DNA of 19,852 nucleotides from Acanthamoeba castellanii str. Neff. Taxonomy: Eukaryota > Discosea > Longamoebia > Acanthamoebidae. Position numbers and translations under genes: made by a program. Below the pieces are notes generated by a model, which worked only from the letters and a program-made list of their open reading frames with translations, had not been told where the DNA came from and did not search any database. This document shows, piece after piece, positions 18,301 to 19,852 of the stretch (the first letter of the stretch is position 1; each line of letters starts with the position of its first letter). The stretch is from positions 1 to 19,852 of the forward strand of contig NW_004457653.1 in NCBI RefSeq assembly GCF_000313135.1, written 5' to 3'.

Positions 18301-19852
18301 AGTGCCCGAGTTTCCGGTCCAGCCCGCCGAAACCGAGAGTGCTGGCGTCGAGAATAAGGAAGAGGCTGCGGAGGCCCTCGTCGATGAGGAACAGCCACCG
18401 AAGGCCGAGGAGCAGCCCCAACCCGAGCCCGAGGCAAAAGAGGAGCCTACCCCGGCTGCTGTCGCGACTCCTGAAACTGCTCCGACCACTGCCGAGGGCG
18501 AGATGCCGCAGTCGCAGCTTAAGACGCCCGGCGAACTGGCCCAACCTCCTGCGCCAGTGCCCTCTCCCACCGTCTCCAAGCCATCGGGAGCCTCGCCATC
18601 AGGCACGACGTGCTACAATGTTTTTGAGCCTTGGCGCGCAAGCAGCGACACTCACACAGGTGATCATGTGCAGGGCGCGGCAAGCAGCCGAAGAAGCCCA
18701 AGGCCGGGAAGGCCGAGGGCCGTGCCTACCAGGCGACGGGCCAAGCCGTCGCGAACGCGCAGCAGCCCCTGGCCCGCGCCCCTCCCGCTGAGGTCAGCGA
18801 GCCGACGGCAGCGCCCGTGGAGTCCACCGCTGCACCAGCGGCAGGCAATCTCCAAGCCGAGTTGCGAAGAATGGAGAACAGTCTGCTCAACGGCATCAAC
18901 GCGAGGATGGAACGCGCCCTGCAGCAGCACGCCGACCGCCAGGTGGCCAAGGCCGAGAAGGATCGGCAGGAGCGCGACAAGGCCGAGCGCGAGCGCCAGC
19001 AGCGCCTGTTGGCTGCCGTCACGCAGGCCGTCAATGCGGGGCTCACTGGCATTCCCCAGCAGGTCGAGAAGGCCGTGCAGAAGGAGCTCCAGACGGCGCT
19101 CGTCCCTGCTCTCGGGCGCCTGCTCACGAGCCTGGAGAAGAACCTGGCCAAGAGCCTGGCGGACGACCTCAAGCCGGTTCTCGCGCATGGCCAGACCAAC
19201 GGCACCTGGGCGCAGGACCTGCCGCCCCGCCTCGCGTCCGAGGTGGCTTCTCGGCTCCCCTCGGCGAACGACATCGCCAATGCTCTGCAGGTACCCTGTG
19301 AGCCCTCTCAGAGCCCTCGACCTCCCGTCTTGGCCCTCTTAGTCCTGATCACCATGGTTGTTCGGCGTGTAACAGGGAAGCGTGCGCCATGCCATGGAGG
19401 CCAGCTTCCGCTCGTCGTTCCAAGAGACCATCATTCCCTCGTTCCAGGTGCGGCGTCACCGCCCGCTTATCATATTTTCATGGAAGCGGAGAACGTGCGG
19501 CTGACCTTTGTGAGCGCCGCCACGACCACGGTCGTCCAGGGATCTTGTCAATCCATGTTCCAGCAGATCTACGGCACTATGCTGCCTGGCCTCCAGCAAA
19601 CCATTGAGGAGGCGGTCGAGCCCGGCCTGAACAAGCTGGCGACCGGCGATCTCAGGGAGACGCTGCAGTCGCTCACGAACGCGGTCAACGATCTGCGCGA
19701 GCTCTCCGCTCGCAACGCCGAGCTGTTCCAGACGCTCTCCCAGAGCTCGCCGAGCGCGCGGCTCGGCCTGCAGCCTCCCGGTTCGGGCCTCCCCGAGCAG
19801 CACGTCACCGAGGCTCAGCTCCTGCAGCTGCTCGAACGCGACGCCTACGACG
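15371..19852 (+). CDS. EDC4: EDC4/Ge-1 mRNA-decapping scaffold (3' end off window)
   Basis: Model: join(15371..15837,15920..16098,16188..16392,16484..16634,16720..16931,17021..17281,17376..17455,17538..18602,18674..19290,19376..19447,19540..>19852), at least 1207 residues (human about 1400). EDC4 (Ge-1, plant VARICOSE) bridges DCP1 and DCP2 in cytoplasmic P-bodies and promotes 5' cap removal. Residues 1-155 are His/Pro/Met/Gln-rich and disordered. WD40 blades fill about 170-518: GSLIAVNHNYICYVV, LLRGHTKGITDLRF, LLATAGNDQHAYVWDL, ALATASSDGRVQIWSA, ILITGGQHNAELCVWQL. EMDLYCLQTKAIQMYHI (about 523-540) closes the propeller as in other Ge-1 proteins. An Ala/Pro/Glu linker spans about 545-873. A charged coiled coil lies at about 930-990, then the C-terminal helical domain with IIPSFQ/GSCQSMFQQI, close to human LPAFEKSCQAMFQQI. 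The intron before the C-terminal exons has a GC donor. The terminal alpha-helical repeats lie beyond the window. Confidence 0.92.
18603..18673 (+). other. Candidate GC-AG intron in EDC4
   Basis: The exon ends ATCAG and the intron begins GCACGAC and ends GTGCAG (71 nt). It is the only join with a good acceptor that puts the low-complexity exon in phase with the coiled-coil exon, giving SPSG/RGKQPKKPKAGK. GT alternatives need a poor donor (GTTTTT) with a later AG. Confidence 0.7.

Noticed and set aside
17992..18606. Minus-strand open frame of 204 codons, Ser/Ala/Gly-rich
   Set aside because: It mirrors the A/P/E-rich EDC4 exon and has no independent signal.
1..19852. Mobile elements, CRISPR array, viral insertion or bacterial-type operon
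   Set aside because: No transposase, reverse transcriptase, terminal repeats, direct-repeat arrays or viral proteins were seen. All recognisable genes have introns of the same style.

Overview
This window looks like nuclear DNA of a free-living amoebozoan and resembles Acanthamoeba. The evidence is GC-rich coding sequence, many short spliceosomal introns (about 56-150 nt, GT-AG with a few GC-AG), protein families typical of eukaryotes, and short intergenic gaps with genes on both strands. All gene models below were built by hand from splice signals, reading-frame continuity and family conservation. No search or transcript evidence was available. I found no mobile element, CRISPR array, rRNA or credible tRNA.

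Layout, left to right. 1-796: no convincing gene. 797-2006 (-): CAMK/SNF1-like Ser/Thr protein kinase, 3 exons. 2508-2998 (+): small helical protein resembling BORC subunit 7, 3 exons. 3210-6000 (+): ALDH1/2-type aldehyde dehydrogenase, 15 exons, two introns with GC donors. 6472-8945 (+): CobW/COG0523 (ZNG1-like) metallochaperone GTPase with a long N-terminal extension, 12 exons. 9092-9641 (+): small protein with two membrane-like segments, 3 exons. 9738-10969 (-): Lys-rich coiled-coil protein, 5 exons, possibly kinetochore (CENP-Q-like). 11044-11875 (+): BLOC-1/BORC subunit BLOC1S2, 5 exons. 12633-15095 (+): unrecognised, highly charged, disordered protein with a candidate 15-nt micro-exon. 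15371-19852 (+, runs off the end): EDC4/Ge-1 mRNA-decapping scaffold, 11 exons seen.

The genes do not form an operon-like pathway; each appears to be its own transcription unit. One functional echo exists: the BORCS7-like protein and BLOC1S2 would be partners in the BORC complex that positions lysosomes. The most notable structural signals are three GC-AG introns sharing a GCAC donor start, a possible micro-exon, a 74-bp divergent intergenic region, and two introns whose retention keeps the reading frame open.
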